Assembly (NCBI RefSeq): GCF_019967995.1
Contig: NZ_CP065377.1
Span: 2,852,001 to 2,916,000, forward strand
Direction of reading: 5' to 3'
From: Faecalibacterium prausnitzii
Lineage (GTDB): Bacteria; Bacillota; Clostridia; Oscillospirales; Ruminococcaceae
DNA length: 64,000 nucleotides
Below are positions 8,261 through 17,113 of the stretch, one piece after another (positions within the stretch are counted from its first letter, which is position 1; each line of letters opens with the position of its first letter). The position numbers and the translations under genes were made by a program. The notes below the pieces were generated by a model. It ran no database searches, was not told the origin of the DNA, and saw nothing but the letters and a program-made list of their open reading frames with translations.

Positions 8261-8337
8261 TGGCGCCTCTTGCCTGACTCGAACAGGCGACACCCTGATT
8301 AACAGTCAGGTGCTCTAACCGACTGAGCTAAAGAGGC
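8261..8337 (-). tRNA. tRNA-Asn (GTT)
   Basis: A 77-nt gene with encoded CCA. The acceptor GCCTCTT pairs with AAGAGGC. The anticodon loop CTGTTAA gives GTT, which reads AAC/AAU. The T arm contains GTTCGAGTC. Second gene of a two-tRNA transcript. Confidence 0.95.
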
Positions 8338-8378
8338 ATCTATATAAAACGGCGTAGAGCCGTTTTACTACTATAAAA

Positions 8379-8453
8379 TGGTGACCCGTACCGGAATCGA
8401 ACCGATGTTAAAGGCGTGAGAGGCCTCTGTCTTAACCGCTTGACCAACGGGCC
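8379..8453 (-). tRNA. tRNA-Glu (CTC)
   Basis: A 75-nt gene with encoded CCA. The acceptor GGCCCGT pairs with ACGGGTC. The anticodon loop CTCTCAC gives CTC, which reads GAG, a common codon in this GC-rich genome. T arm GTTCGATTCC. Confidence 0.94.
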
Positions 8454-8494
8454 ATACGTCCATTTTGCATCGGGTGTTCGCTCCCGACTCGATT

Positions 8495-8523
8495 ATTTTA
8501 GCACAGCAGCCGCTCTTTGTCAA
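8495..8523 (-). promoter_or_regulatory. Promoter of the tRNA-Glu/tRNA-Asn pair
   Basis: On the minus strand perfect TTGACA (8518-8523), 17-bp spacer, TAAAAT (8495-8500), about 40 bp before tRNA-Glu. Confidence 0.8.
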
Positions 8524-8550
8524 CAGGAAATTTCAAGTTTTTTCAAAAAA

Positions 8551-9174
8551 TCAGAAAAACCTCCGGGCGCTCGTCTTCACGGCCCCCAACAGCACATCCA
8601 GATACAGCCCGACGACGCTTTCCACCTCGCCCATCTCCATGCTCTGGCGCTGGGGCAGACCGGCCAGCCGCCCGCTGTACAGACACTTGAGCTGGGGCAT
8701 GGCCGCGTAATCGTTGGGGCGCATGAGGGTGCTGTGCCGGGGCAGGTCCAGCGAGCCGCTCTTCTGCAGCACCTCACTGACGAACTGGGAGCAGAAATAG
8801 TGGCGGCGGCGGTTCCAGCGGATGTGCAGCGCGCAGAGCAGCAGCCCCACCGAGTTGAAGCGGTAAAGCTCGCCGTGGTTCATCATGTGGTCGGCGCGGC
8901 GCTTGGCGCGGGCATAGGCCTCATCCGTCACCTCCAGCGCATAGAGCGCACAGGGGATATTCTCCCGCAGCCGGAAGACGCCCCGGTTGAGGTATTCCCG
9001 GCTGGGCCCCGCCGGGAACATGGTGTAGCCGTTTTTCCGGGTGGAGCTGTACAGGGTGGTCAGGTCCTCATCAAAGGCGAGGGAGATATGGGTATACTCC
9101 GCCCCGGTCAGTGCGTACACCAGATTCGAAACCAGCGTTCCCGAACGGGTCAGAAAGATATAAAGCGTTTTCAT
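8551..9174 (-). CDS. Permuted papain-fold (YiiX/DUF830-like) hydrolase
   Basis: The 207-residue protein fits the circularly permuted NlpC/P60 papain-fold group. A histidine sits in TGAEYTHISLAFDEDL near residue 29 and the likely nucleophile Cys in RRHYFCSQFVSEVL near residue 128, in the order His then Cys expected for the permuted fold. Such proteins act on peptide, amide or lipid ester bonds; the substrate here is unknown. No signal peptide is evident: the N-terminus MKTLYIFLTRSGTLVSNLVY belongs to the fold. It is flanked by the tRNA promoter and a long gap before pckA, so it stands alone. Confidence 0.75.
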   Translation of the reverse strand: MKTLYIFLTRSGTLVSNLVYALTGAEYTHISLAFDEDLTTLYSSTRKNGYTMFPAGPSREYLNRGVFRLRENIPCALYALEVTDEAYARAKRRADHMMNHGELYRFNSVGLLLCALHIRWNRRRHYFCSQFVSEVLQKSGSLDLPRHSTLMRPNDYAAMPQLKCLYSGRLAGLPQRQSMEMGEVESVVGLYLDVLLGAVKTSARRFF

Positions 9175-9558
9175 AGATGTACCGGTTCTCCCCCAAAAAT
9201 TCCAAACTGTGGATGTGTTGATTTTGCGTTGTTTTTACAGTATAACATAAACTAAGTTTCTTTGCCAGTGAAAAACGCGAAAAATCGGCGAAAATTTTTC
9301 TTCCACCGTTTGGAGGAGCCTTTCTGTCTGGAATACGGTTCCGCGTTTGATTTTATTGCATTTACCGGCGCACGTTCCGGCGGCAGCCCCTGCCGCCCGG
9401 CTGCTTCCATTTGTTAAAGTTTTATCAAAATTTCGTTTTTGGAAAAATCTCTTTATTTTCTTTACCGGGAAGGGACGGTTTTTTCATGAAATGTCTGCAA
9501 TTCCATCCGATTCTTAATGAAATTTGTTGTTTCTAACCGAAGGATTTGTCCTATTTGG

Positions 9559-9586
9559 TTGATTTTGGAGTCATTTTATGTATAAT
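9559..9586 (+). promoter_or_regulatory. Promoter of pckA
   Basis: TTGATT (9559-9564), 16-bp spacer, TATAAT (9581-9586). It ends a 527-bp gap (9175-9701) that is AT-rich in its second half and otherwise holds no gene I can support. The transcript would have a leader of about 110 bases; I recognise no riboswitch in it. Confidence 0.7.
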
Positions 9587-9701
9587 GGTATACAGGAGAA
9601 TACGCATCTGTATTTCTTCATCGCCCGCGCTGCCTTTTGGCTGAGGTGCGCGCGACGCGCGATCAGAATTTGATCTGAACGAAAGAAGAGGTATAAGTAT
9701 C

Positions 9702-11306
9702 ATGGCAAAGGTAGATCTGAGCAAGTATGGTATCACCGGCACGACGGAGATCGTGTACAATCCCTCTTACGAGCAGCTGTTTGAAGAGGAGACCAAGCCC
9801 AGTCTGGAAGGCTTCGAGAAGGGCCAGGTCAGCGAACTGGGCGCTGTCAACGTCATGACCGGCATCTACACCGGCCGTTCCCCCAAGGATAAGTTCATCG
9901 TCATGGACGAGAACTCCAAGGACACCGTGTGGTGGACTAGCGACGCATACAAGAACGACAACCACCCCGCTTCTGAGGAAGCCTGGAATGCCGTCAAGGA
10001 GATCGCAAAGAAGGAGCTGTCCAACAAGCGCCTGTATGTGGTCGATGCCTTCTGCGGTGCCAACAAGGACACCCGCATGGCCGTTCGTTTCATCATGGAA
10101 GTGGCCTGGCAGGCACACTTCGTGACCAACATGTTCATCAAGCCCACCGCTGAGGAGCTGGCAAACTTCGAGCCGGATTTCGTTGTTTACAACGCATCCA
10201 AGGCCAAGGTCGAGAACTACAAGGAGCTGGGCCTGAACTCTGAGACTGCTGTTATGTTCAACATCACCAGCAAGGAGCAGGTCATCGTCAACACCTGGTA
10301 CGGCGGCGAGATGAAGAAGGGCATGTTCTCCATGATGAACTACTTCCTGCCGCTGAAGGGCATCGCTTCCATGCACTGCTCTGCCAACACCGATAAGGAG
10401 GGCAAGAACACCGCCATCTTCTTCGGTCTGTCCGGCACCGGCAAGACCACCCTGTCCACCGACCCCAAGCGCCTGCTGATCGGCGACGACGAGCACGGCT
10501 GGGATGACAACGGCGTCTTCAACTTCGAGGGCGGCTGCTACGCAAAGGTCATCAACCTGGACAAGGACTCCGAGCCTGATATCTACAACGCCATCAAGCG
10601 CAACGCTCTGCTGGAGAACGTTACTCTGGATGCTGAGGGCCACATCGACTTCGCAGACAAGAGCGTCACCGAGAACACCCGTGTGTCCTACCCCATCGAC
10701 CACATCCAGAACATCGTCCGCCCCATCTCCTCTGCACCCGCAGCCAAGAACGTCATCTTCCTGTCTGCTGACGCATTCGGCGTTCTGCCCCCGGTCTCCA
10801 TCCTGACCCCGGAGCAGACCCAGTACTACTTCCTGTCCGGCTTCACTGCAAAGCTGGCAGGCACCGAGCGCGGCATCACCGAGCCCACCCCCACCTTCTC
10901 CGCCTGCTTCGGCCAGGCCTTCCTGGAGCTGCACCCCACCAAGTATGCTGAGGAGCTGGTCAAGAAGATGCAGAAGAGCGGCGCCAAGGCTTATCTGGTC
11001 AACACCGGCTGGAACGGCACCGGCAAGCGCATCTCCATCAAGGATACCCGCGGCATCATCGATGCCATCCTGAGCGGCGCCATCAACGAGGCTCCCACCA
11101 AGAAGATTCCCTACTTCGACTTCGAGGTTCCCACCGAGCTGCCCGGCGTTGATCCCGCCATCCTGGACCCCCGCGACACCTATGCAGATGCTTCCCAGTG
11201 GGAAGAGAAGGCAAAGGACCTGGCTGGCCGCTTCGTCAAGAACTTCGCCAAGTACGAAGGCAACGAGCACGGCAAGGCTCTGGTCTCCGCAGGCCCCCAG
11301 CTGTAA
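9702..11306 (+). CDS. pckA: Phosphoenolpyruvate carboxykinase (ATP)
   Basis: Interconverts oxaloacetate plus ATP with phosphoenolpyruvate plus CO2. In fermenters it often runs toward oxaloacetate, conserving ATP. The 534-residue length is standard. Visible motifs are [10 protein letters not shown] near residue 55, the P-loop [11 protein letters not shown] near residue 245, the metal site [22 protein letters not shown] near residue 265 and [11 protein letters not shown] near the C-terminus. AAGAGG lies about ten bases before the ATG. Codon use is strongly biased to C-ending codons, as expected for a highly expressed gene. It has its own promoter and terminator. Confidence 0.98.
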   Translation: MAKVDLSKYGITGTTEIVYNPSYEQLFEEETKPSLEGFEKGQVSELGAVNVMTGIYTGRSPKDKFIVMDENSKDTVWWTSDAYKNDNHPASEEAWNAVKEIAKKELSNKRLYVVDAFCGANKDTRMAVRFIMEVAWQAHFVTNMFIKPTAEELANFEPDFVVYNASKAKVENYKELGLNSETAVMFNITSKEQVIVNTWYGGEMKKGMFSMMNYFLPLKGIASMHCSANTDKEGKNTAIFFGLSGTGKTTLSTDPKRLLIGDDEHGWDDNGVFNFEGGCYAKVINLDKDSEPDIYNAIKRNALLENVTLDAEGHIDFADKSVTENTRVSYPIDHIQNIVRPISSAPAAKNVIFLSADAFGVLPPVSILTPEQTQYYFLSGFTAKLAGTERGITEPTPTFSACFGQAFLELHPTKYAEELVKKMQKSGAKAYLVNTGWNGTGKRISIKDTRGIIDAILSGAINEAPTKKIPYFDFEVPTELPGVDPAILDPRDTYADASQWEEKAKDLAGRFVKNFAKYEGNEHGKALVSAGPQL

Positions 11307-11349
11307 GCTCTGACTCTCGCATTTTTCTTCTGAACTCCATATAAATGAG

Positions 11350-11394
11350 ACCCCCGCCGCGTGTTCATTGACCGAGCACACGGCGGGGGTTTTT
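11350..11394 (+). terminator. Terminator after pckA
   Basis: ACCCCCGCCG (11350-11359) pairs with CGGCGGGGGT (11381-11390), followed by TTTT. Confidence 0.85.
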
Positions 11395-11475
11395 GCGTTC
11401 CAGCGCGGGTAAACGAAGCGTCGGTTGCGTTTTGGAGCCGGGTATGCTATCCTGTCCTCAAAGGATGTGAACCGT

Positions 11476-12141
11476 ATGAACGCCAAAGATTTCGGGGCCT
11501 TTCTGGCCCGGACCCGCAAGGCCTGCGGGCTGACGCAGGCCGACCTGGCCGCACAGCTACATGTGACCGACAAGGCCGTCAGCCGCTGGGAACGGGGCGT
11601 CGGTCTGCCGGACATCAACACGCTGGAACCACTGGCGGACGCACTGGGCCTGACGCTCTCCGACCTGATGCACTGCCGCGACCCGCAGGAAGCTCCTCTG
11701 CCAAACGCCGAACCCACACTGGAAGATTTCCTGACCATGCTCCGCCGTCCGCACAGCATCGACTGGCACTCCGTCCGGGCCGCGCTGCTCTGCCTGAGCA
11801 TTCTGCTGGCCGTCTGGGGCGTATGCTTCCACCCCGGTGTTCTTGCCGTTCACTGGCACGGCCTTGGCAATGGAGATTTCCGAGCGGACGGCTGGATGCA
11901 GTCTATCCTGATCTTTCCGTTGCTTCTGGCGCTGGAGTGTTTCTTCCTGAACCTTTGGCGTCTCTTTGAGCAGACCGGATATTTTCGCCACTGGGGCGAG
12001 TCGGATACAGTCCTTACAAATTCGCTGGCTCTTCTCTCCCCCGGTGTCCGCCTTGTAAAGTTCGCACTGGATTATTTCTTCTTTTTCTGCTGTGGACTGA
12101 CGGTGCCGTTTTGCGAGTTTCTCCTGATCGTGATGAATTGA
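11476..12141 (+). CDS. Cro/CI-family HTH regulator with C-terminal membrane segments
   Basis: Residues 3-62 are an XRE helix-turn-helix (FLARTRKACGLTQADLAAQLHVTDKAVSRWERGVGLPDINTLEPLADALGLTLSDLM). The remaining part of the 221-residue protein has hydrophobic helices near residues 97-115, 138-158 and 190-215. It resembles the membrane-linked XRE regulator at 5751-6740 in design but not closely in sequence. AAAGGATG precedes the ATG at 11476; an in-frame codon 51 bases upstream lacks a ribosome site. A weak promoter TTGCGT-17-TATCCT lies just upstream. The sensed signal is unknown. Confidence 0.85.
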   Translation: MNAKDFGAFLARTRKACGLTQADLAAQLHVTDKAVSRWERGVGLPDINTLEPLADALGLTLSDLMHCRDPQEAPLPNAEPTLEDFLTMLRRPHSIDWHSVRAALLCLSILLAVWGVCFHPGVLAVHWHGLGNGDFRADGWMQSILIFPLLLALECFFLNLWRLFEQTGYFRHWGESDTVLTNSLALLSPGVRLVKFALDYFFFFCCGLTVPFCEFLLIVMN

Positions 12142-12154
12142 TCTTCCAGACACA

Positions 12155-12194
12155 AAATGAGCCTTTGCGTTTTCTGCAAAGGCTCATTTCTTAT
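12155..12194. terminator. Bidirectional terminator between convergent genes
   Basis: AAATGAGCCTTTGC (12155-12168) pairs with GCAAAGGCTCATTT (12176-12189). T-rich on the plus side and A-rich before it, so it can end both the XRE gene and putP. Confidence 0.8.
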
Positions 12195-12202
12195 TTTCCT
12201 CT

Positions 12203-13720
12203 TTACTTTGCCGCCTCGAACTCGGCTTCGATCTCCGCCGAGGGAGCCGGGGTGACCAGGCTGACGACAACGCAGACGACGAGCGAGGTCAGGAAGGCGG
12301 GCAGCAGCTCGTAGATGCCGAACACGCCGCCCAGCGGGCTGATGAGGTACTTCCAGACGAAGACCATCAGACCTCCGGCCAGCATCCCGGCCAGTGCGCC
12401 CTGCCAGTTGCAGCGCTTCCAGAACAGCGCACAGAGCATCACCGCGCCGAATGCGCCGCCGAACCCGGCCCACGCAAAGCTGACGATGCCAAAGACGCTG
12501 GAATCCGGGTCGCGGGCCAGCACCACGCCCACCACGCTGACGCACACGATGGTCAGGCGGGCGGCGAACAGGCTCTGCTTCTCGCTGAGCTTGAGGTGCG
12601 CGAACTCTTGCAAAATGTTCTGGGAGACGCTGGACGCCGCTGCGAGCATCTGGCTGTCGGCGGTGGACATGGTCGCGGCCAGGATACCGGCCAGGATGAG
12701 GCCCGCCAGCACGGCGGCCAGTGCGCCGTGGGCGCTGATGAGGCTGGCAATGCGGACGATGAGGGTCTCACTGGTCGAGCCGCTCAGGAACTCCAGAGCA
12801 CCCGCCCTGGTCATGCCGAGGCCCACCATGCCGATGACGATGGAAGCCGTCATGGCGATGACCACCCACACCGAGGCGATGCGGCGGCTGAGGACCAGCT
12901 TTTTCTCGTCCTCAATGGCCATGAAGCGGAGCAGGATGTGGGGCATCCCGAAGTAGCCCAGACCCCACGCCATGGTGGACACGATGTCCAGCAGGCTGTA
13001 CGAGGCAGCTGTGTTGGTGTCCGCATTGTGGCTGGCCAGCATGGTCAGGTAGCCGGGCAGGCTCTGCGCATTGGCGACCACAGCGTCCCAGCCGCCTGCC
13101 ACGCCCACGCCGTAGACCAGCACGGCGATGAGTGCCAGCGACATGACGATGGACTGGATGAGGTCGGTGGTGGTCACGGCGCGGAAACCGCCCAGGATGG
13201 TGTACCCCACGATGACGAGGGCCGAGACCAGCATCGCCGCCATGTAATCCACGCCGAACAGGCTGTGGAACAGCTTGCCGCAGGCCGCAAAGCCCGATGC
13301 CGTGTAGGGCACAAAGAAGACGATGATGATGACCGCGCCCAGTGCATTGAGCAGGTTGCGCTGGTCATGGAACCGCAGCGATAAGAACTGCGGCACCGTG
13401 ATGGCGTTCAGATCAGCCGAGTACCGCCGCAGCCGCCGGGCCACGATGAGCCAGTTCAGCCAGGTGCCCAGCGCCAGGCCGATGGCCGTCCAGCCGGGGG
13501 ACGCGATGCCGCTCAGGTACGCAAGGCCGGGCATTCCCATCAGCAGCCAGCTGGACATATCGCTGGCCTCGGCGCTCATGGCCGTGACCAGCGGGCCCAT
13601 CTTGCGGCCGCCCAGGTAAAAATCGGTGCTGTCGTTGTTGGACTTGCTGTAGGCAAATCCAACGAGCAGCATCGCCGCCAGATAACCAACGATGGTAACA
13701 ATGATACAGAGATCGCTCAT
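12203..13720 (-). CDS. putP: Sodium/proline symporter (SSS family)
   Basis: The 505-residue polytopic protein matches PutP of the sodium:solute symporter family, which imports proline with Na+. Diagnostic segments are FYLGGRKMGPLVTAMSAEASDMSSWLLMG near residue 35-63, the SSS signature region ILAGILAATMSTADSQMLAA near residue 335-355 and FGGAFGAVMLCALFWKRC near residue 420. The acidic C-terminal tail (AEIEAEFEAAK) is ordinary. It has its own minus-strand promoter (13763-13792) and shares a terminator with the convergent regulator. Proline specificity is inferred from overall similarity. Confidence 0.92.
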   Translation of the reverse strand: MSDLCIIVTIVGYLAAMLLVGFAYSKSNNDSTDFYLGGRKMGPLVTAMSAEASDMSSWLLMGMPGLAYLSGIASPGWTAIGLALGTWLNWLIVARRLRRYSADLNAITVPQFLSLRFHDQRNLLNALGAVIIIVFFVPYTASGFAACGKLFHSLFGVDYMAAMLVSALVIVGYTILGGFRAVTTTDLIQSIVMSLALIAVLVYGVGVAGGWDAVVANAQSLPGYLTMLASHNADTNTAASYSLLDIVSTMAWGLGYFGMPHILLRFMAIEDEKKLVLSRRIASVWVVIAMTASIVIGMVGLGMTRAGALEFLSGSTSETLIVRIASLISAHGALAAVLAGLILAGILAATMSTADSQMLAAASSVSQNILQEFAHLKLSEKQSLFAARLTIVCVSVVGVVLARDPDSSVFGIVSFAWAGFGGAFGAVMLCALFWKRCNWQGALAGMLAGGLMVFVWKYLISPLGGVFGIYELLPAFLTSLVVCVVVSLVTPAPSAEIEAEFEAAK

Positions 13721-13762
13721 ATTCCTTTCCTCCTCTACTTTCCCATTTGGAAGGATATTTTG

Positions 13763-13792
13763 ATTTTATCACAGTAAAGCATCAAAGTACAA
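13763..13792 (-). promoter_or_regulatory. Promoter of putP
   Basis: On the minus strand TTGTAC (13787-13792), 18-bp spacer, TAAAAT (13763-13768), 43 bp before the start. Confidence 0.55.
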
Positions 13793-13926
13793 GGTTTTTT
13801 GAAAACTTCGGCCCTATTGGCAAAAAGTCCGCATCCGGCGCACAGAAAACCCGCAAAACGACCACAAAGTGCCCGCCGTTCCCCTCTGCCCGCGCCGTCT
13901 CTTCTGCGGGGCGGAACGGCCCGGCA

Positions 13927-13965
13927 CAACAAAACGCCCGGTTCCTGTGCGGCACCGGGCGTTTT
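13927..13965 (-). terminator. Terminator after the GtrA gene
   Basis: AAAACGCCCGGT pairs with ACCGGGCGTTTT (13931-13942 and 13954-13965), followed by TTGTTG-type sequence on the minus strand. The rest of the gap 13721-14008 shows no gene. Confidence 0.65.
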
Positions 13966-14008
13966 GTCTTTATGGAGAAATGAAAATGATGAAGGTGGAT
14001 GGCTGTTT

Positions 14009-14563
14009 TCAGTTCTTCTTGGCTTCGCCTTCGGGGAAGATGATCTTGTTGACGAAGAAGAAGATGATCATCGAGATGCCGCCGTTGAGCACGGTGGTGC
14101 CGATGTTGTAGATGAAGTCGGGCACCAGCAGACCGGCCACCGCGACCCAGATGCAGTTGATGGAGTTGACGATGCAGGTGATGACGCAGAAGGCCAGCAC
14201 GTACCAGCCGATCTGCTTGGCCAGATTGCCCTTGCTGCGGAACACAAAGCTGCGCTGGATGGGGAAGTTGATGCACTCGCCCACGATCATGGCGACCATG
14301 TAGGCGCAGAAGTAGGGCAGGCCGCCGTGGGCGGCGTCATAGCCGAGGATGTTCCACTTGAAGGTCTCGCCGAAGAGGGTGATGTCGATGCCCGGCCAGC
14401 CGAAGTCCACCACCGGCAGGCTTGCAAAGGCCTTGGGCAGGAATTGCAGCAGCAGGTACTTGAACACTGTGATGAGATTGGAGACGATGACGAACAGACC
14501 GCCCTCACGCACCCACTTGGCAGCGGCGGGGTGCTTGGCCGCAAAGTTGTTCCAGAAATTCAT
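14009..14563 (-). CDS. GtrA-like four-helix membrane protein
   Basis: The 184-residue protein has four hydrophobic helices and the GtrA/DPMS-like pattern: an early FVIVSNLITVFKYLLL, AYMVAMIVGECINFPIQRSFVF (the conserved FxxxRxxVF-type end of helix 2), then WYVLAFCVITCIVNSINCIWVAV and TTVLNGGISMIIFFFVNKIIFP. GtrA proteins help flip or position lipid-linked sugars for surface polysaccharide decoration. It lies 15 bp after the GH3 gene on the same strand, so the two are probably co-transcribed. It is longer than minimal GtrA (about 120-140 residues) because of the insert between helices 1 and 2. Confidence 0.85.
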   Translation of the reverse strand: MNFWNNFAAKHPAAAKWVREGGLFVIVSNLITVFKYLLLQFLPKAFASLPVVDFGWPGIDITLFGETFKWNILGYDAAHGGLPYFCAYMVAMIVGECINFPIQRSFVFRSKGNLAKQIGWYVLAFCVITCIVNSINCIWVAVAGLLVPDFIYNIGTTVLNGGISMIIFFFVNKIIFPEGEAKKN

Positions 14564-14578
14564 AGCAGTTCTTCCCTT

Positions 14579-16996
14579 TCAGCTGTTTTTCAGGCGTTTT
14601 TCCATCGCGCCGTTCTGGGCGATGTTCTTCACAGCCTCCACGATGACCCGCAGCAGACCGATGATCCAGAAGCCCTGCGCTTCCATCACGATGCCGTCCA
14701 CCATGCCCATGCTGATGGCGCCGTTGGTCATCTTAGCCAGCGCGCGCAGCGGCATGTTGTACTGGAACAGGATGTTCAGGTCCGGCTTGCCGCGCTGGAT
14801 GCTCCGCTTGAGCAGCAGGCCCAGCACCGCCGCCACGAGCCAGCCCAGCGGGCTGCGGCCGTGGCCCAGCTCGCCCAGCGTCATGTTGCGGTCGATCCGG
14901 ATCTTGTCCTCCGGGATGGGACGGCCCAGCAGGGCGGCGAACTCGGCGTCCGGAACGCTGGTGATCTCGCCCGTCCTGTAATGGGGCAGATCCACGCTCT
15001 GGTAGGGGTCCGGCGCACCGGAACCCAGCACCACGACCTCCGCCGTCAGGCGGATATCGGCGCTGGAAGCGCCCACGCGGAGCTGATAGCTGCCGCCCTC
15101 GACCTCCCAGCTGTCGGTGGCCACGTTCCAGTAGCGGTAGGCCTTGTCGTCCAGCGGGATGGAGACGGTCTTGCTCTCGCCCGCTTCCAGCCAGACCTTG
15201 GCAAAGCCCTTGAGCTCCTGTGCGGGGCGGAAGACTTTGGCGTCGGGCTTGGCGACGTAGAGCTGGACGATCTCGGCACCGGCGCACCGGCCGGTGTTGG
15301 TCACGGTCAGGGTCACGCCCTCCGGTGCGGCCTTGAGGTCTTTGTAAGCAAAGGTGGTGTAGCTCAGGCCGTAGCCGAAGGGGAAGGCCACGGGCCTGCC
15401 CGCCGTCTCAAAGTAGCGGTAGCCCACATACAGGCCCTCGCGGTACTGGACGGTGCGGCCCTCGCCTGCGAAGTGGTCTTTCACCGGGGAATCGCTGTAA
15501 GCATTGGCCCAGGTCTCGGCCAGCTTGCCGCCGGGGCAGACCGTGCCGGTCAGCACGTCCACCAAAGCGCCCGCACCGGCCTGACCGCCCAGGCAGCCGT
15601 AGACCAGCGCCTTGCAGTCTTTGAGCCACGGGGTCTCCAGCGAGGAGCCTGCGCTGAGCAGGACGACCACGTTGGGGTTGACAGCAGCGACCGCAGCCAG
15701 CAGATCCAGCTGGTTCTGCGCCAGCTTCATGTCCATCCGGTCGAGGCCCTCGCTCTCCTTGATCTCGTCCAGACCCATGCAGAGCAGGACGACGTTGGCG
15801 TTCTGCGCCAGCGCGACGGCTTCTTTCTTCAGATCCTCGTCGGCCTTGCCCTGGCGGTCAAAGCCCTGGGCATAGCCGACATTGGTCAGGCCGCTCTCGG
15901 TCAGGCAGTCCAGGAAGGAATCCACCTGGATGGAGTTGACGGCGCTGGAACCGGCGCCCTGATAGCGGGGCGTCCTGGCAAAGTCACCGAGGACAGCGAT
16001 TTTCTCGCCTTTCTTCAGCGGCAGCAGCGCGCCCTCGTTCCGGAGCAGAACGATGCTCTGGGCGGCGGCGCGGCGGGCCAGCGCATGATGCGCAGCGGCG
16101 TCAAAGGTGCGGGGTGCCTTTTCGACGGCGGCCTTGGTGTCGAGCACCAGTTCCAGCAGCTCGTCCAGCCGGGTGTCCACATCGTGTTCCGAGATCTTGC
16201 CGCTCTCCACAGCCTTCATCAGTTCGCGGACGGAATCATCGCCGGGGAACGGCATCTCCAGCGTGGAGCCGTTCTTCACGCCCAGTGCATGGTCGTTGGA
16301 ACCGCCCCAGTCGGTGACGACTGCGCCGTCGAAGCCCCAGTCCCGGCGCAGGATATCCTGTAACAGGTGGGCGTTCTCGTTGGCGTAGGTGCCGTTGACG
16401 AGGTTGTAGGAGGACATGATGGTCTTGGGCTTTGCCTCTTTGACCACGATCTCAAAGCCGGTCAGGTACAGCTCGCGCAGGGTGCGCTCGTCCACGATGG
16501 AGTCGCTGGCCATGCGGCGCAGCTCCTGACTGTTGACGGCAAAGTGCTTGGGGCAGGCCGCGATGCCGTTCTTCTGGATGCCGCGGACGTAGCCTGCGGC
16601 CATCTTGCCCGCCAGATAGGGGTCCTCCGAGAAATACTCAAAGTTGCGGCCGCACAGCGGGCTGCGCTTGATGTTCAGGCCGGGGCCCAGCAGCACCGAG
16701 ACCTCCTGTGCTGCGGCCTCTTCGCCCATGGCCTCGCCGACGGCCTCGCCCAGGGCGGGGTCCCAGCTGTTGGCCACGGTGGCCGAAGTCGGGAAGCAGG
16801 TGGCCGGCACACTGGGGTTCAGGCCCAGGTGGTCTGCCGCACCGGCCTGCTTGCGCACACCGTTGGGGCCGTCCGACAGGGTGATGGACGGGATGCCCTT
16901 GCCCGGCAGGGCGCGGGTGTCGAACACCGTGCCGCCGGACAGCAGCGCACATTTCTGCTCCAGATCCAGTGTTTGAATGATGTCTGCGTGTTTCAT
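14579..16996 (-). CDS. Glycoside hydrolase family 3 (beta-glucosidase type), intracellular
   Basis: The 805-residue enzyme has normal GH3 order: an (alpha/beta)8 N-terminal domain, the nucleophile Asp near residue 229 in AVVTDWGGSNDHALG, an (alpha/beta)6 domain with KHFAVNSQE-type and GDFARTPRYQGAGSS segments, a fibronectin-III-like domain (FPFGYGLSYTTFAYKDL) and a 130-residue clostridial tail (LGELGHGRSPLGWLVAAVLG). No signal peptide is visible, so it should cleave imported beta-glucosides or oligosaccharides in the cytoplasm; exact linkage is unknown. GAGGAAA precedes the ATG at 16996. It is upstream of GtrA and downstream of the second GH3 gene, all on one strand. Confidence 0.93.
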   Translation of the reverse strand: MKHADIIQTLDLEQKCALLSGGTVFDTRALPGKGIPSITLSDGPNGVRKQAGAADHLGLNPSVPATCFPTSATVANSWDPALGEAVGEAMGEEAAAQEVSVLLGPGLNIKRSPLCGRNFEYFSEDPYLAGKMAAGYVRGIQKNGIAACPKHFAVNSQELRRMASDSIVDERTLRELYLTGFEIVVKEAKPKTIMSSYNLVNGTYANENAHLLQDILRRDWGFDGAVVTDWGGSNDHALGVKNGSTLEMPFPGDDSVRELMKAVESGKISEHDVDTRLDELLELVLDTKAAVEKAPRTFDAAAHHALARRAAAQSIVLLRNEGALLPLKKGEKIAVLGDFARTPRYQGAGSSAVNSIQVDSFLDCLTESGLTNVGYAQGFDRQGKADEDLKKEAVALAQNANVVLLCMGLDEIKESEGLDRMDMKLAQNQLDLLAAVAAVNPNVVVLLSAGSSLETPWLKDCKALVYGCLGGQAGAGALVDVLTGTVCPGGKLAETWANAYSDSPVKDHFAGEGRTVQYREGLYVGYRYFETAGRPVAFPFGYGLSYTTFAYKDLKAAPEGVTLTVTNTGRCAGAEIVQLYVAKPDAKVFRPAQELKGFAKVWLEAGESKTVSIPLDDKAYRYWNVATDSWEVEGGSYQLRVGASSADIRLTAEVVVLGSGAPDPYQSVDLPHYRTGEITSVPDAEFAALLGRPIPEDKIRIDRNMTLGELGHGRSPLGWLVAAVLGLLLKRSIQRGKPDLNILFQYNMPLRALAKMTNGAISMGMVDGIVMEAQGFWIIGLLRVIVEAVKNIAQNGAMEKRLKNS

Positions 16997-17024
16997 CGCA
17001 ATTTCCTCTTTGTTTCCTGAGCAG

Positions 17025-17062
17025 GGCAAAGGCCCGCTGTTTCTTTGCAGCGGGCCTTTGCC
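17025..17062. terminator. Strong hairpin between the two GH3 genes
   Basis: A perfect 15-bp stem GGCAAAGGCCCGCTG (17025-17039) with 17048-17062 and a T-rich 8-base loop. There is no T-run on the minus strand, so it may be a partial terminator or a processing/stability hairpin between the two genes. Confidence 0.5.
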
Positions 17063-17113
17063 GTTTGGTTCAGTTCAGGTGCTGCGTCGGTTCAAAAGCG
17101 AGAGGCCGTTTCA